From Plectrocnemia conspersa (Eukaryota; Arthropoda; Insecta; Trichoptera; Polycentropodidae), in contig VTFK01000004.1 of assembly GCA_009617715.1 (NCBI GenBank), positions 310,001-374,000 of the forward strand: a stretch of DNA of 64,000 nt, read 5' to 3'. The position numbers and the translations under genes were made by a program. The stretch's first letter is position 1, and the number at the start of each line of letters is the position of its first letter. Shown here piece after piece: positions 48,101-58,583 of the stretch. Under the pieces are notes generated by a model. The model was not told where the DNA came from. It worked only from the letters and a program-made list of their open reading frames with translations, and did no database searches.

Positions 48101-49057
48101 CGGTGGATATATTTCACATAGCAAATATGGCTCTCGTGAAATTGTACGAGAAACTTAAATCCGCAAACGTAATATAAGCCCGGCTGTGTTTATATTTTAT
48201 ATGGGTTATAAGTATAACACTTACGCATGTATGTACATATATAATATATATACATACATTTCTGTTTTTGACATAATATGATCATTTAGAATACGAAGGC
48301 GATTTACATTAAACCCTAACATAATCATACTTATTTAATTAAAATAATATCTATCCAAGATTAATCTTATTTAATATTAGTCACTGGGTTCAATCCCATA
48401 TTCAATTCATAACTGTAATAATACTTTATAATTTATAAAATAGAATCACTGATTTACAGACTTTACTTTATAATAATTACTTTGCTCAATCTATTTAATT
48501 GATTTAAGATACATAATATAGCACAAGGCCTACACAAATCATTCGTTTATATACGTGTGTATCGGTTTATTGGGCAAAGCTTGGATGTGACATGCAAATA
48601 TATCAAGCAGAGCCTCCATTTGTGTAAACCGCATTAGCGGTTTGACATTCCCGACCGAGTCCGGTTGACAATTTCAGGATATGAAGTGAAAACCGTATGT
48701 GATCCTTTCAGATTAAATGCCCTGAGGGTTAACCAAAAACATATTGTCAAATACGTATAAGAGATAAATCTATAAAAAAATATATTCTACAATCTTCCTC
48801 TGCATCGGACAATTAAAGCTGTCCCTTTTTACTAAAATTCTAATAATTTATGGACACTAACAAATTCAAGTTTGGCTTTGCTAAATCGGACCGATTCTTG
48901 AAAAGCAGGTTGCTAATTAAATATTAAATATGCAGAAGCGATACAAAAATAAAGAAACAATAATTTTGTATTATTGGAAATATAATAAAGTATAGTAAAA
49001 TATTGCAAATGTTGGAGAAGGCTTTTTATAACAATATTATGACTTACAATAAGTGAG
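45141..49057. other. long AT-rich stretch
   Basis: A GC-richer patch at 46000-46150 has several AACGTT-type words and no frame. At 48383-48405, CACTGGGTTCAATCCCATA is a B-box-like piece of a possible SINE. At 48620-48660 the palindrome AACCGC-ATTA-GCGGTT and a GC-richer patch occur. No gene is supported. Confidence 0.4.
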
Positions 49058-49158
49058 AATCGAATTAGGCGCACTTAATTTAGAACCAATAGAAGAGTGC
49101 AAAAACAATTATCACTTCTCAGAAGTCAAAAATCCACGTCAAAAGCAATAAAATCGTA
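49058..49158 (+). mobile_element. one arm of the 195-bp foldback MITE
   Basis: CGAATTAGGCGCAC, ACCAATAGAAGAGTGC, AACAATTATCACTTCTCAG, AAGTCAAAAATCCACG and TCAAAAGCAATAAAATCGT reproduce the left arm of the complete copy at 55848-56042. The second arm is absent. The sequence passes directly into a tRNA-SINE head, so one element probably inserted into the other. Confidence 0.85.
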
Positions 49159-49385
49159 ACGTCCCAGACTAGTAACTCTGAGGCCACGGGTTTGAGTCAC
49201 GGGAGCGGCACTCAAATGTTTATTTATAAAAATGCAATATTATTAAAAACCGACCTGAGCATAATAATTTAAATTTACCTTAACATACGTGTTTTCAAAT
49301 CTGATAGTTTTAATACCTGCATATAGGCATTTATTATGTCTTATTGACTTACTCAGTTGCTACAAATTTACTGAACTACACCTCA
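49158..49385 (+). mobile_element. tRNA-derived SINE, second copy of SINE-1
   Basis: AACGTCCCAGACTAGTAACT, then CTGAGGCCACGGGTTTGAGTC forms the tRNA-like 3' half with a B box (GGGTTTGAGTC). The body CAAATGTTTATTTATAAAAA, then TATTAAAAACCGACC and TCTTATTGACTTACTCAGTTG match the minus-strand copy at 29228-29480. The head is damaged and no A box is convincing. Confidence 0.8.
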
Positions 49386-49803
49386 GAACAGATTACAGTG
49401 AAATAATAATTAAAATATGAGGATATGGTGGATATGGATATCAAAGCTTTGTTGTTTAAGCGTATTATGGGAACAACCGTTTAGCGATAAGGGTGCAGAG
49501 CGTGTTCCTTATATATTTCGAGCTCGTTAAAAATGTATCTGTACCAGATCGTAAAATGATTTCTAATATTTGATCTACTACATCCACACTGAAAAAAATT
49601 GACATACCTCGCCAGAAAATACAGAAGAAGTAACAACATCTATTCATAAATCACTAATATATATTTCATGGCAATAAGGATAATAAATCGGAATTTATGG
49701 AAGATTTTGCACGTCGATTTAAACTGTATTTACACAAAAAATGTTATTTTTAAGTAAAAAAGAAATTAAAAAAATTCAACAGGTTCGTTCCTGGTTAGTT
49801 GAT

Positions 49804-51490
49804 TTTATTTATTTATTTATTTATTAAAATTATAACCATCGTGACCTGACAGGTAAACCTAATGGTTCACGATAGTCAAAAGTATAAATATATCATAATA
49901 CATATAATTATATAGTATGCATACATACAATTTCATATACGTATAATTACACACACACTCAAAGCATATAAGTAAAAACATAAAAAACAAGATAAAATAA
50001 CAGACACAAATCACCTCAACAGGTGTACATTGTCCCATACGAACTCAACCAAAACTCCATATGTGCAAGAGAAAATGTCAATATTTCTATGGACAGAATT
50101 AAGCAGATGAATAGCCTTAGCCAGAGAAGAGTTGGCAAGTGCTCCAGTTCTAGACTTTACAGGCAAGAATAGTGGACGCGACCGAGAACTATAACCACCT
50201 TCAGGAGCCCACATTTGAAGCTGCTCGAGCGCTGAAGGATTGTCTACAATGCCCTTGAGCAATTTCCAGAAGTGTTTAATTACATAAACACTTCTGCGAG
50301 TCGACAAAGAAACGTATCCCAGGGCTCCTAAGATAAAAGCACTGGGAAACAAGAACGGATAATACCCGTATTCCTTCAAGTATAAATATCGAAGAAATTT
50401 ACGTTGTACTTTTTCCAGCTTCAATTCATTACATTGATTCATTACGCCTGGGATCCAAATGATGGAGCTAGTTTCTAGTATGCTGCGGACTAGAGTGTCA
50501 TAAAGAGTGCGCAATACTAAAGTATTCCTGAAGTAGCGCGCATTTCTCAAGATAAAACCGAGCATTTTTAAGGATTTGCTATGAGTCTCTGCAATGTGCT
50601 GGCTAAATTTCTAACGTTCTTCGAAAGTCACTCCTAAATCCTTAGTTGAAGAAAACCTTTCCAGAAAATATCCGCCTAGATGGTATGAATATTTTGCCAG
50701 CGTTAATGACTTAGAAAATGAAATTGTGTGATATTTCTTTACACTGAAAGGCAATTGGTTATAGCAAGCCCATTTCCATATAGAGTTGAGATCCTCCTGT
50801 AGGTCGAGGGAATCAGAAATCGAATGCATTTTCTTGTAAATTTTCAAGTCATCTGCATATAATAAAAAATCTGAATGTTCTATTGCTGTTTCTATGTCAT
50901 TAATGAACAATAAAAACAACAATGGACCCAAATTGGATCCTTGAGGTACTCCAGTAGGGTCTTATATCGTTCTGAAAAGAGTTATTATACTTGACGAATT
51001 GATATCTATTGGTCAAGTAATTTGAGAATAGATTTATGAGATCTTCAGAAAACCCGAAATTAGATAACTTTTTTTTACAAGTAAAGCATGGTTAACTTTA
51101 TCAAATGCTTTTTCAAAATCTGTGTATATGACGTCCACTTGCACACCAGAGTCCAATGATTTTGAAACATAGTTAGACAAAACCATTAGATTAGTGACAG
51201 TGGATCGAGATTTACGGAAACCATGTTGTTGGTCGAGAAGCATACACCTGCAATGATTAAAAATGTATTTATGCAAAACAATTTCAAATAATTTTGCAGG
51301 TGATGAGATCAAAGCTATTGGCCTGTAATTGTCAATCTGAGATTTGGGACCCTTTTATGAATCGGAGTGACTTTTGAACATTTCCACAATTCTGGAAAAC
51401 AAGAGGATCTCAAAATTAAATTAAATATAAATTTTAGAGGCTGTAAAATACCAGACTTGCATCCTTTCAGATTTATGAGTAGCAAACAGG
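49804..51490 (-). mobile_element. 5'-truncated non-LTR retrotransposon, reverse-transcriptase region, broken
   Basis: Minus strand, 5' to 3': WKCSKVTPIHK, PAKLFEIVLHKYIF, QHGFRKSRSTVTNL, DVIYTDFEKAFDKVNH (first catalytic Asp), PQGSNLGPLLFLLFINDI, LLYADDLKIYKKM (YADD active site), STKDLGVTF, and a C-terminal thumb region to about 50011. It then has a 3' UTR and a (TAAA)5 tail (49804-49823 on the plus strand). This is a Jockey/CR1-type LINE reverse transcriptase copying its RNA at the target. The endonuclease part is missing. Damage: frameshifts near 51345, in an A-run near 51070 and near 50965, and a TAG at 50611-50613. The catalytic YADD is intact but the ORF is not. It is the best-preserved member of the family also seen at 10.4 and 44.5 kb. 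The exact clade is uncertain. Confidence 0.95.
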
Positions 51491-54400
51491 TTCATTTATA
51501 TATCAGTGATACTTAAAGAAAAATGTTTTTAAATATGGTTTTGATCTATTGAGAATTTACGTCATTCAACTTGATATAGCCGAAGAGAAAATGAGAAATT
51601 CTAGAAAAAGACTTCGGCAATATATTGTATGTGACAGCTGCCAGTCATGTGTTCTGTTTATTAAAACTCATTAAAACATAACTGTTTTTAATATATTTTT
51701 CATAAATTTATACAATTTATTTTTAAATAGCTTTGTGCATTTTATATATACTTCAAAATGTGGAAGATCTTTATGCCCCAATCAGTATATATCATACAAT
51801 TACAATAACTACGATAAATTTTCGTCCTCTATTACTTAAAATATTTTATTCATTCATTTTATAATAAACAACAGTTAACTCATTATTATTGGATCAAGAT
51901 TATCAATATAGATTAAAAATATTTCCATAAAAACTTTATATATTACTTTTGTAGAATGTTTTTTTATTGTATAATAAGATTGATGATTGTGTATTATAAA
52001 TATAATAATTGTTAATTCATAAATTTCAAAGCAACGCATATGTTTTCGTATTTTATAGCCACAGTTTATATCATGAATAAAGAAATTGAATCAAATATTA
52101 TTACATACATGAATAAATTTATATTGCGAGTTTAATTATAAACTTTTGTTTCTAAAACAACTTCTCGCCTGTGAAGTACTGATTTCACACATCACATGTC
52201 CAAGTAATTCATAACAGCCGCAGGCAGGAGATGTTGTATTAAGTATTATATATCAAAATGTACAATTGTATGTTGCTTGAATTAATACAGCTCTGATTTT
52301 TATATTATATTTACTACATTCCACTCAATATCCTGAATAGACACTAGATTGTATCGAATCAATTGGCTTAATCAAGAATAAAGGAAAAAATCTTCCGAGA
52401 ATCTTAGCTCACAGCAAATGAGACAAAATGTAACTCTTTTTATAAAATACGTTTTCATCGTACATGATATAAAAAAATCTCGGGAAAACGCTTAGTAACA
52501 CATGTCTCTTGCGGTTTTTCCACGATAATGCCCTTCAAGCAACGTACAGACGCTGCTAATTCAATTATGTCTTACTTTAGCCAATTGATTGGCTGCGTAT
52601 TTGTATTTGAGGCTATATTGTTCATAATTGAAATTGCAAGTGGCTTAATCGAATCAGGCGCCAGAGTACTCTTTGGTGGCGCTTTAAGATAAATGAGACA
52701 AAATGCTCCATCTATTGTGAAATAGGAGCGTTTGAAGTATCATTAATTAAATTTTGTTTAAAAAAAACCAAAGAGGCTTATATATAAAATTATAAAACTA
52801 AAATATATATTATTAAAATAAAAAGATTTTTAAAGAAAATGTGTATTTAAAGTCAGTCTAAATTATTTCATATTAAGTCAGTACCTCACTGTCGTGAGGT
52901 ACCGAAGCTAGCTTGTGTGCGGATACCGGACCCTCAACTTTTTGGGTTTTAAATATTATTTATGTAATCTATTTCTTAATTTAATAATTTAAATTAGACA
53001 TTAAGACCTATGTGTAGTTGTGTTATAAACAATATAAATGGGAAAAGATTGCAGATGAGCGCCTGTTCAAAGAATATTTATTAATAATTAATACTTGACT
53101 AAAATCAAAGAGTTTATTTCACAAAGATCAATAAGTTGTATTAGCAACTACGCATTTGATTTCTACGGTTTATGACGTATATAAAATAAACTGGGCATTG
53201 TCACGTTTAGAATTTCGGACATTTGGATTTCGAGTACGTAACATTTTTTTAACGTATATACTATTTATAATAGTCACGTATACTCAGTTTATTCAAACAA
53301 CTTTTCTTGTTGACTAAAAAAATAAAATAAAATTTTATTCGTAAAAATACAAAATAAAAGTAATATCAAATTTCATTGTACGGCAGAAATATCGATAAAA
53401 TCGAATCTAGTATTATACATAAACATTTCCTAAAGGACGTAAGTAATACGAAAAATTCCCACATTTTTACATATTATGCAAAACATATGTGGGTCCGTGA
53501 GTTTTTTTATTATTATATACAAATCAAATTTATTTTTTATAGTACCGACAAATATAACACTTGTAGATAGGGTCAGTAAAGTGTGTCAAACCAATCAATA
53601 TTATATTACGATTATAGCAAGTACTATCGACTATTACAGTGGCTTTCAAACTTTTTCATTAGACTCCTAGCAAAATATTCGAGTATAATTGCTATTAAAA
53701 TATATGCCTAACTATTCATAAATATTAGCTAATCCCGAAATAAATATCGTTTTTATTTGGCCGTGAGTACTTTTGTAATATTTGGACTGATATTGAAATT
53801 ATATTATATTATTGCTTATTTCAACGAATATTTAAATACTTTTTAAAGTTACTTAATATTTTAATGAATATTTGGATTATAAAGTTATGTTACAAATAGC
53901 ATATTATTATATATCATATTTATTAAGCGTTTTTTAATGTAATAGTAATAGACACATTTTTTTGAAAAATCACTCGATTGTATATTATTACATTTTTATG
54001 TTAATCAAATTAATTTACAGTCAGAGCACAAGATTAAGTGCGCATATTAGCTAATACTAACTAATCCATTATGGGTATTACACAATAACGAATTATGTAT
54101 CTATGCAAAATAATGTATAATAAAGATTATAAGGTATTCAATTTTTGTTTATTTTAAACACATAGTAAAGAACGTTAACATTGTATGCTCCGTGTTATTT
54201 TTTATATAAACGATAATTACAAGAATAAAAATACAGAAAAAATATGATAAATACAATTGCTCCTTTATAACTATTATCTAGATTTCAAGACGAATTCATA
54301 AAGATAAAATAAGACTATGTATTAAACATTATTTTTATCAAAATTATTCTTATATAAATATTTAGAGATTACATTAAAAATATGACAGAAGTTTAAATAT

Positions 54401-54639
54401 AAACATTTTGCGAGTTAGACATTTAAGAATTCTAAAAGTCAAACTTGTATTTTGATAATACTAAGAGGTTTCTGGAAAAAGAGATTTTCGTATATATAAT
54501 AAATCCAAGATGAAAAAGAAATATTTATGTAATTTCTTACAAGTATATTTAATTCGTTTTATGCTTTTATATATGTATATATATATATATATAATGGTTA
54601 CTAATCGTCCTGAATAAATAAGGAAAAACGACTTGTCTC
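51491..54639. other. AT-rich stretch
   Basis: The word AAATGAGACAAAATG occurs at about 52418 and 52691. A small 9-bp hairpin lies at 52881-52902. A (TA)n tract lies at about 54569-54593. The plus frames at 53376-53670 are A/T-driven. No gene. Confidence 0.45.
52881..52902. repeat. 9-bp perfect hairpin
   Basis: GTACCTCAC and GTGAGGTAC flank a 4-base loop (TGTC) in a locally GC-richer patch (52880-52945). The function is unknown. Confidence 0.85.
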
Positions 54640-54790
54640 TATTTAGCTATTATTACAGCTTACAATCAAATATGTCACTACCGATGACCTAGCTCAGTTT
54701 TATTATAAATATTTATTACAGTATTCCGTGAGATTAGGAAAATCAAGGAAAACCTAATGTGTGATATATATAATAATCGCTTATTCTTCA
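54640..54790 (-). mobile_element. tRNA-derived SINE-2, partial copy
   Basis: In reverse complement, GATTAGG.TTTCCT.GATTTTCC and AGTGACAT...GATT..A.CTGTAATAAT match the body of the SINE at 14780-14910 in the same order. The tRNA head is not evident, so this is probably a 5'-truncated copy. Confidence 0.7.
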
Positions 54791-55079
54791 CCCAAATACT
54801 AATTATAAGTCTGTACTTGCATTATTTATACATTTTTTTTCTATTTTAAAATAAATTTTATTAAGAAACATTAAGCACACCTGTCCCCTAATAAAATTTG
54901 CATGTATCTAAATTATAATATAGGCACGCAACCGTCGCTTTTTTATCAAAACCAACGACATAATCTATAATAGACTATGGTACTATAATATAAATGTGGA
55001 CACACAAACATACATATGTGGCACGCATACCGTTCGTTCATTATCTCTGGCGTACGTACAATACGTTCAAACAGTAAAG

Positions 55080-55165
55080 GTAGGCGCGTTGTCCTCGCGG
55101 CCCGGAAATGACGTCATCACCTGCTAATTGAACCAGTTGTGGCGCATGTCCTGTCTATTGGAGAG
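55080..55165. promoter_or_regulatory. small GC-rich island with CRE and E-box
   Basis: An 80-base island (GGCGCGTTGTCCTCGCGGCC, then GGAAATGACGTCATCACCTG) contains a full CREB/ATF palindrome TGACGTCA and a CACCTG E-box in otherwise AT-rich DNA. No initiator or TATA is clear and no ORF follows. An enhancer or promoter is plausible but unproven. Confidence 0.3.
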
Positions 55166-55479
55166 TCAGGATATGTACATAATGCACATTATTATATGGT
55201 TCTTTACTATTATAGGATATATCTACAATAAATATTAAATTTAAAGCCCTTATCATTGACAATTATTTTTTAATTGTAGCTATAAGCAGGGCCTCTTTTT
55301 TAAATTGTCATTACATTAAAATTAATAGTATTTTATTAAATGACATAAATTTTTTGATTTTTTCATAATTTATTTTTTTATATATTTTTTTTATAATTTA
55401 TTTTCATTTTCATAATTTATTATTTCCTATTTTTTCTTTTTTTCATATTTCCTTTTTTTTGCTAAATTCAATTTTAGAA

Positions 55480-55625
55480 TCCACGTCCAAAGCAATAAAA
55501 TCGTGCCGTGAGAATATATTGAGGCATATCTAAAGCGATTTTTTTCCAATATGAGAGCGCAAAAAATAAGCATCACTTCTCAGAAGTCAAAAATTCACGT
55601 TAAAACCAATAAAAATATACCGTTG
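55480..55625 (+). mobile_element. two broken arms of the foldback MITE
   Basis: 55480-55505 carries CCACGTCCAAAGCAATAAAA. 55530-55610 carries AGGCATATCTAAAGCG, CAATATGAGAGCGC, ATCACTTCTCAGAAGTC and TTCACGTTAAAACCAAT. Both are same-orientation arm pieces of the complete element 250 bases downstream. Confidence 0.8.
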
Positions 55626-55847
55626 CCGTCGCAATGGGAATGCTTGGTAACGAGCGTTTATACTACGCAAACAATCACCTGCATACACGCACAATGATGT
55701 ATGGTAAAAAATATATAATTTATTTTTGCAAAAATATTGTAAATAATAGCGTTTCTAGTTATGATTTAAAAAAACATAGCAACCAGAGAATTAATATATA
55801 ATGGTTGTTGTCATTTACAGGGTAGTGCAAAATTGTAAGGCACATCT

Positions 55848-56042
55848 AAACCGAATTTTGCCCAATAGGAGAGCGCAGAAAACAATTATCACTTCTCAGA
55901 AGTCAAAAATTCACGTCAAAAGCAATAAAATCGTGTCCACTGCGACGGTGGGACACGATTTTACTGCTTTTGACGTGAATTTTTGCCTTCTGAGAAGTGA
56001 TAATTGTTTTCTGCGCCCTCCTATTGACCAAAATTCGGTTTG
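55848..56042. mobile_element. complete foldback MITE, 195 bp
   Basis: Two arms of about 90 bases are near-perfect reverse complements. The left begins AAACCGAATTTTGCCCAATA and ends TAAAATCGTGTCC. The right begins GGACACGATTTTACTGC and ends TTGACCAAAATTCGGTTT. They meet at a roughly 10-base centre (ACTGCGACGGT). No coding capacity. Arm identity is about 95%, so it is young or kept uniform by hairpin-mediated conversion. The 80-codon plus ORF across it is an artefact. Confidence 0.95.
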
Positions 56043-57572
56043 AAAATATTTTGATCAACCTTTTTATATTATAAATCCATGGTAATATGGTTAAGGATAG
56101 CTATGATATTTTCAAATATAGTGTAATATCGAAATGCAGACAAACTGTGAAGAAATATGTAAGATGCGATAACTGTCTACATTAATTTTTCCGCTTATTT
56201 TCCCACAAGAGATAAGTTGGCTTAGTTTGTATTTTGGACTCGACCTAATAAGAACTTTACATTAGGTTAGATTTGGGTTTGAACAGTAAATGGACGTTTC
56301 GCAACTGCAAATTTACAAACAACACAAATTGAGCCGCGTCAAAAAACTACAATCTGTCTCTTTAAATACTAATGTAATGTAATAAAATTTAAATACTTTT
56401 GAAGGCAATGTTCCGCTCTTTTTATTTCTTATATAATATATATAAAAAGGGCTTACATCTGAACTACATCAGATTCATTATTTGAGATCATATTTTACTT
56501 TTTTTTTAAATATATTCTTGCTATGATTTTTTTCAGAGTTGGACCTCTCAAAGAGAACGGCCTCGGGAGTTTGTACCCTCTCCCAGCAAGCCTGACTTTA
56601 AGCATTAATATAATCATATAATATACGATACAATTGAGGCGATCAAATGCTAAGTTGTATATCATCAATTTTTATCAACATTGAGTTGAGAATAAAAATA
56701 ACAAGATAAATCTTAGCTAAATTAATAATAAAATAATATTTTTTTTAATTGAAAGGGGTGCAAATCGTTTTGATATTGACATTTATCGTAATTTGATAGA
56801 TAATGACTTTTAAGTATAATCGATTAAATTGAGAAAGGCACATGAAAATGAAACACTAGAATCGCAAAACATATATGAATTTACAAGAAGATGAGAAACT
56901 AAAGCTGTGGATATAAATAATTATTAGAAAAGTGTGCCACCGATTTTTCATCACTGTCTATGGGAATCCCTGCGGGAGATCTTACAAATTATTTTCCAAA
57001 GGAATTTCCTTTCGGTAATTCTTGTTATATCCGAGTTGTATTGAACTAAAAGATAAGATAATAAGATTTCACGGATCGTATGATATGGTAATTTAAGAAT
57101 AAGAAAGAAAGTAAATTGGATACACTCTTGACGCAGAGATAATTATTTTTGGGTAGAGAAACGAATGTTATTATGTTTTTTTTTTATGAAAATAGATTGA
57201 ATTTATAAGCATTGTATAGGTATACATAGTATATAATTTTATTTATCAATAAAAAATAATCATAATACAATATATTCATACTTTATTATTGTATGTATAT
57301 GTTATTATTTTATTATTTGATGACTTAAACTCATTTTTTATTCATTATAATTAATTTTATTAATCATGTTAATAAAAAAATATTTAAAAAAATATATTTT
57401 AATCGATTGCAGTAGCCCGTAATCGATTGTCAAGCACGTTGCTGTTCAGCTCAACATTCAACTTCACAATCATCGCTACTGTTTATGGTTGGGAGGAATT
57501 CTTGTGATAGAAACACAGTTCGAATTTAAATATACAGTTAGTTGAAATCCTCACAAAATCCAATTATGCCTG
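56043..57572. other. mostly AT-rich stretch
   Basis: Apart from the exon candidate at 56520, only short frames and A/T runs are visible. At 57400-57480, ATCGATT.AGT-type words and a GC-richer stretch lead into the element that follows. Confidence 0.4.
56520..56592 (+). CDS. candidate terminal coding exon, product unknown
   Basis: A strong plus-strand acceptor (TTGCTATGATTTTTTTCAG at about 56537) is followed by an open frame reading SWTSQRERPREFVPSPSKPD and a stop within 70 bases. This is followed by AT-rich sequence with polyadenylation-like words. The stretch is GC-richer than its flanks. The peptide is too short to place. It may be the last exon of an unseen gene or chance. Confidence 0.2.
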
Positions 57573-58583
57573 CACTACACTCTCTGGAAGTTGGCCAAGG
57601 TTGACCAAGGGCGGAGAATATAGTGGGTTACTTCGGTCGAGTTCGGTTCTGCCCGCTCTAAAATCTCTCGGAAGTTGTCCGAGGTTACCGATAACGGGAG
57701 GTAAAATAGGGGTAATTCAGTTGATTTGGCCAGCTTTGAGCGCTGCCGAACATTGTCGGCAAACGGACCGAAGTCAAAGAAACCAAAATCAGAGCTGCTC
57801 TTTCGAGCGCGAGCAGTGAGATACTTCCCCTTTCAAGTGACGAGAGTGAAAGACATAATGATATGGTTTTTCGCAAACTGAGATAGAACGAGTAGCTCGG
57901 TTCAATTTCAGTATGCGCGTAGGCGTCCTATGGTTAACGTCGAGCGCTGCATCGTGGTCACGTGTTATAATAACACATGCTTATCGGGGACTTCAACAGA
58001 CTCTTACTGACATTTTTTGAATATTTTAGGGCACCAAAAGCGATTAATTATATTTTTGATAGTATATTCTTCTAACATATATTTTTTTCATAAAAAATTA
58101 AATAATTAAAAAATAATTAATGGTACATGATTTTGTTAAAAAAAATCGTTTTGAATATCCTTATCTATTTTCCTTGATCTGTTTATATAAAATGTCACAC
58201 CATAACGAATTCTTGTTTAGAATCGATGGCGACAAATTCTAAGATAGTCACAGATGTGGTGTTTCTATTCTAAAGTATCATTTTTATGCCTTATGGCATT
58301 TTGCAAAAGCCGACAAAGATTTTGCGTAAATTGAATAGTTACGACCGAAAAGTTTTCACTGATATTGTATTGGTGAGTACCCACACAAACTTAATTTTAA
58401 TAATATGACAATTTAGAAATTGCGATTATTTGGCACATTTTTCGATCGCGCGCAAATATGCCAGCTGTACGTGACAGCAGCCGCCGTGCGGACGTCATTC
58501 ACGGCCGTCGTCCGGACGGAAGTCGGCAACCTCGGCCGACTTCAGTTGAACTTCGGTTCGGACAACATCCACAGAGTGTAGTG
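57573..58583. mobile_element. non-autonomous DNA transposon with CACTA-type ends, about 1.0 kb
   Basis: The left end CACTACACTCTCTGGAAGTT (57573) and the reverse complement of the right end CACTACACTCTGTGGATGTT (58583) form an inverted repeat of at least 24 bases with few mismatches, starting with the CACTA of En/Spm (CMC) transposons. Near both ends a GC-rich word of the type GGAAGTTG.CCGAGGTT.CC repeats in both orientations (about 57584, 57668, 58520-58555). This resembles the subterminal repeats that CACTA transposases bind. The centre (57980-58430) is AT-rich and non-coding. The ORFs 57601-57819 and 57685-57876 are artefacts of the GC-rich end. I could not find a clean 2-3 bp target duplication. 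Confidence 0.65.

Noticed and set aside
49779..51495. AACAGGTTC at both ends of the 50-kb LINE as a target-site duplication
   Set aside because: On the 3' side the word lies about 16 bases beyond the (TAAA)5 tail rather than next to it, so the match is probably chance.
55801..56043. 80-codon plus-strand ORF
   Set aside because: It lies across both arms of the palindromic MITE, so the frame is a by-product.
57601..57876. Two opposite-strand ORFs of 72 and 63 codons
   Set aside because: They fall in the GC-rich end of the CACTA-like element, where stops are scarce. No domain.
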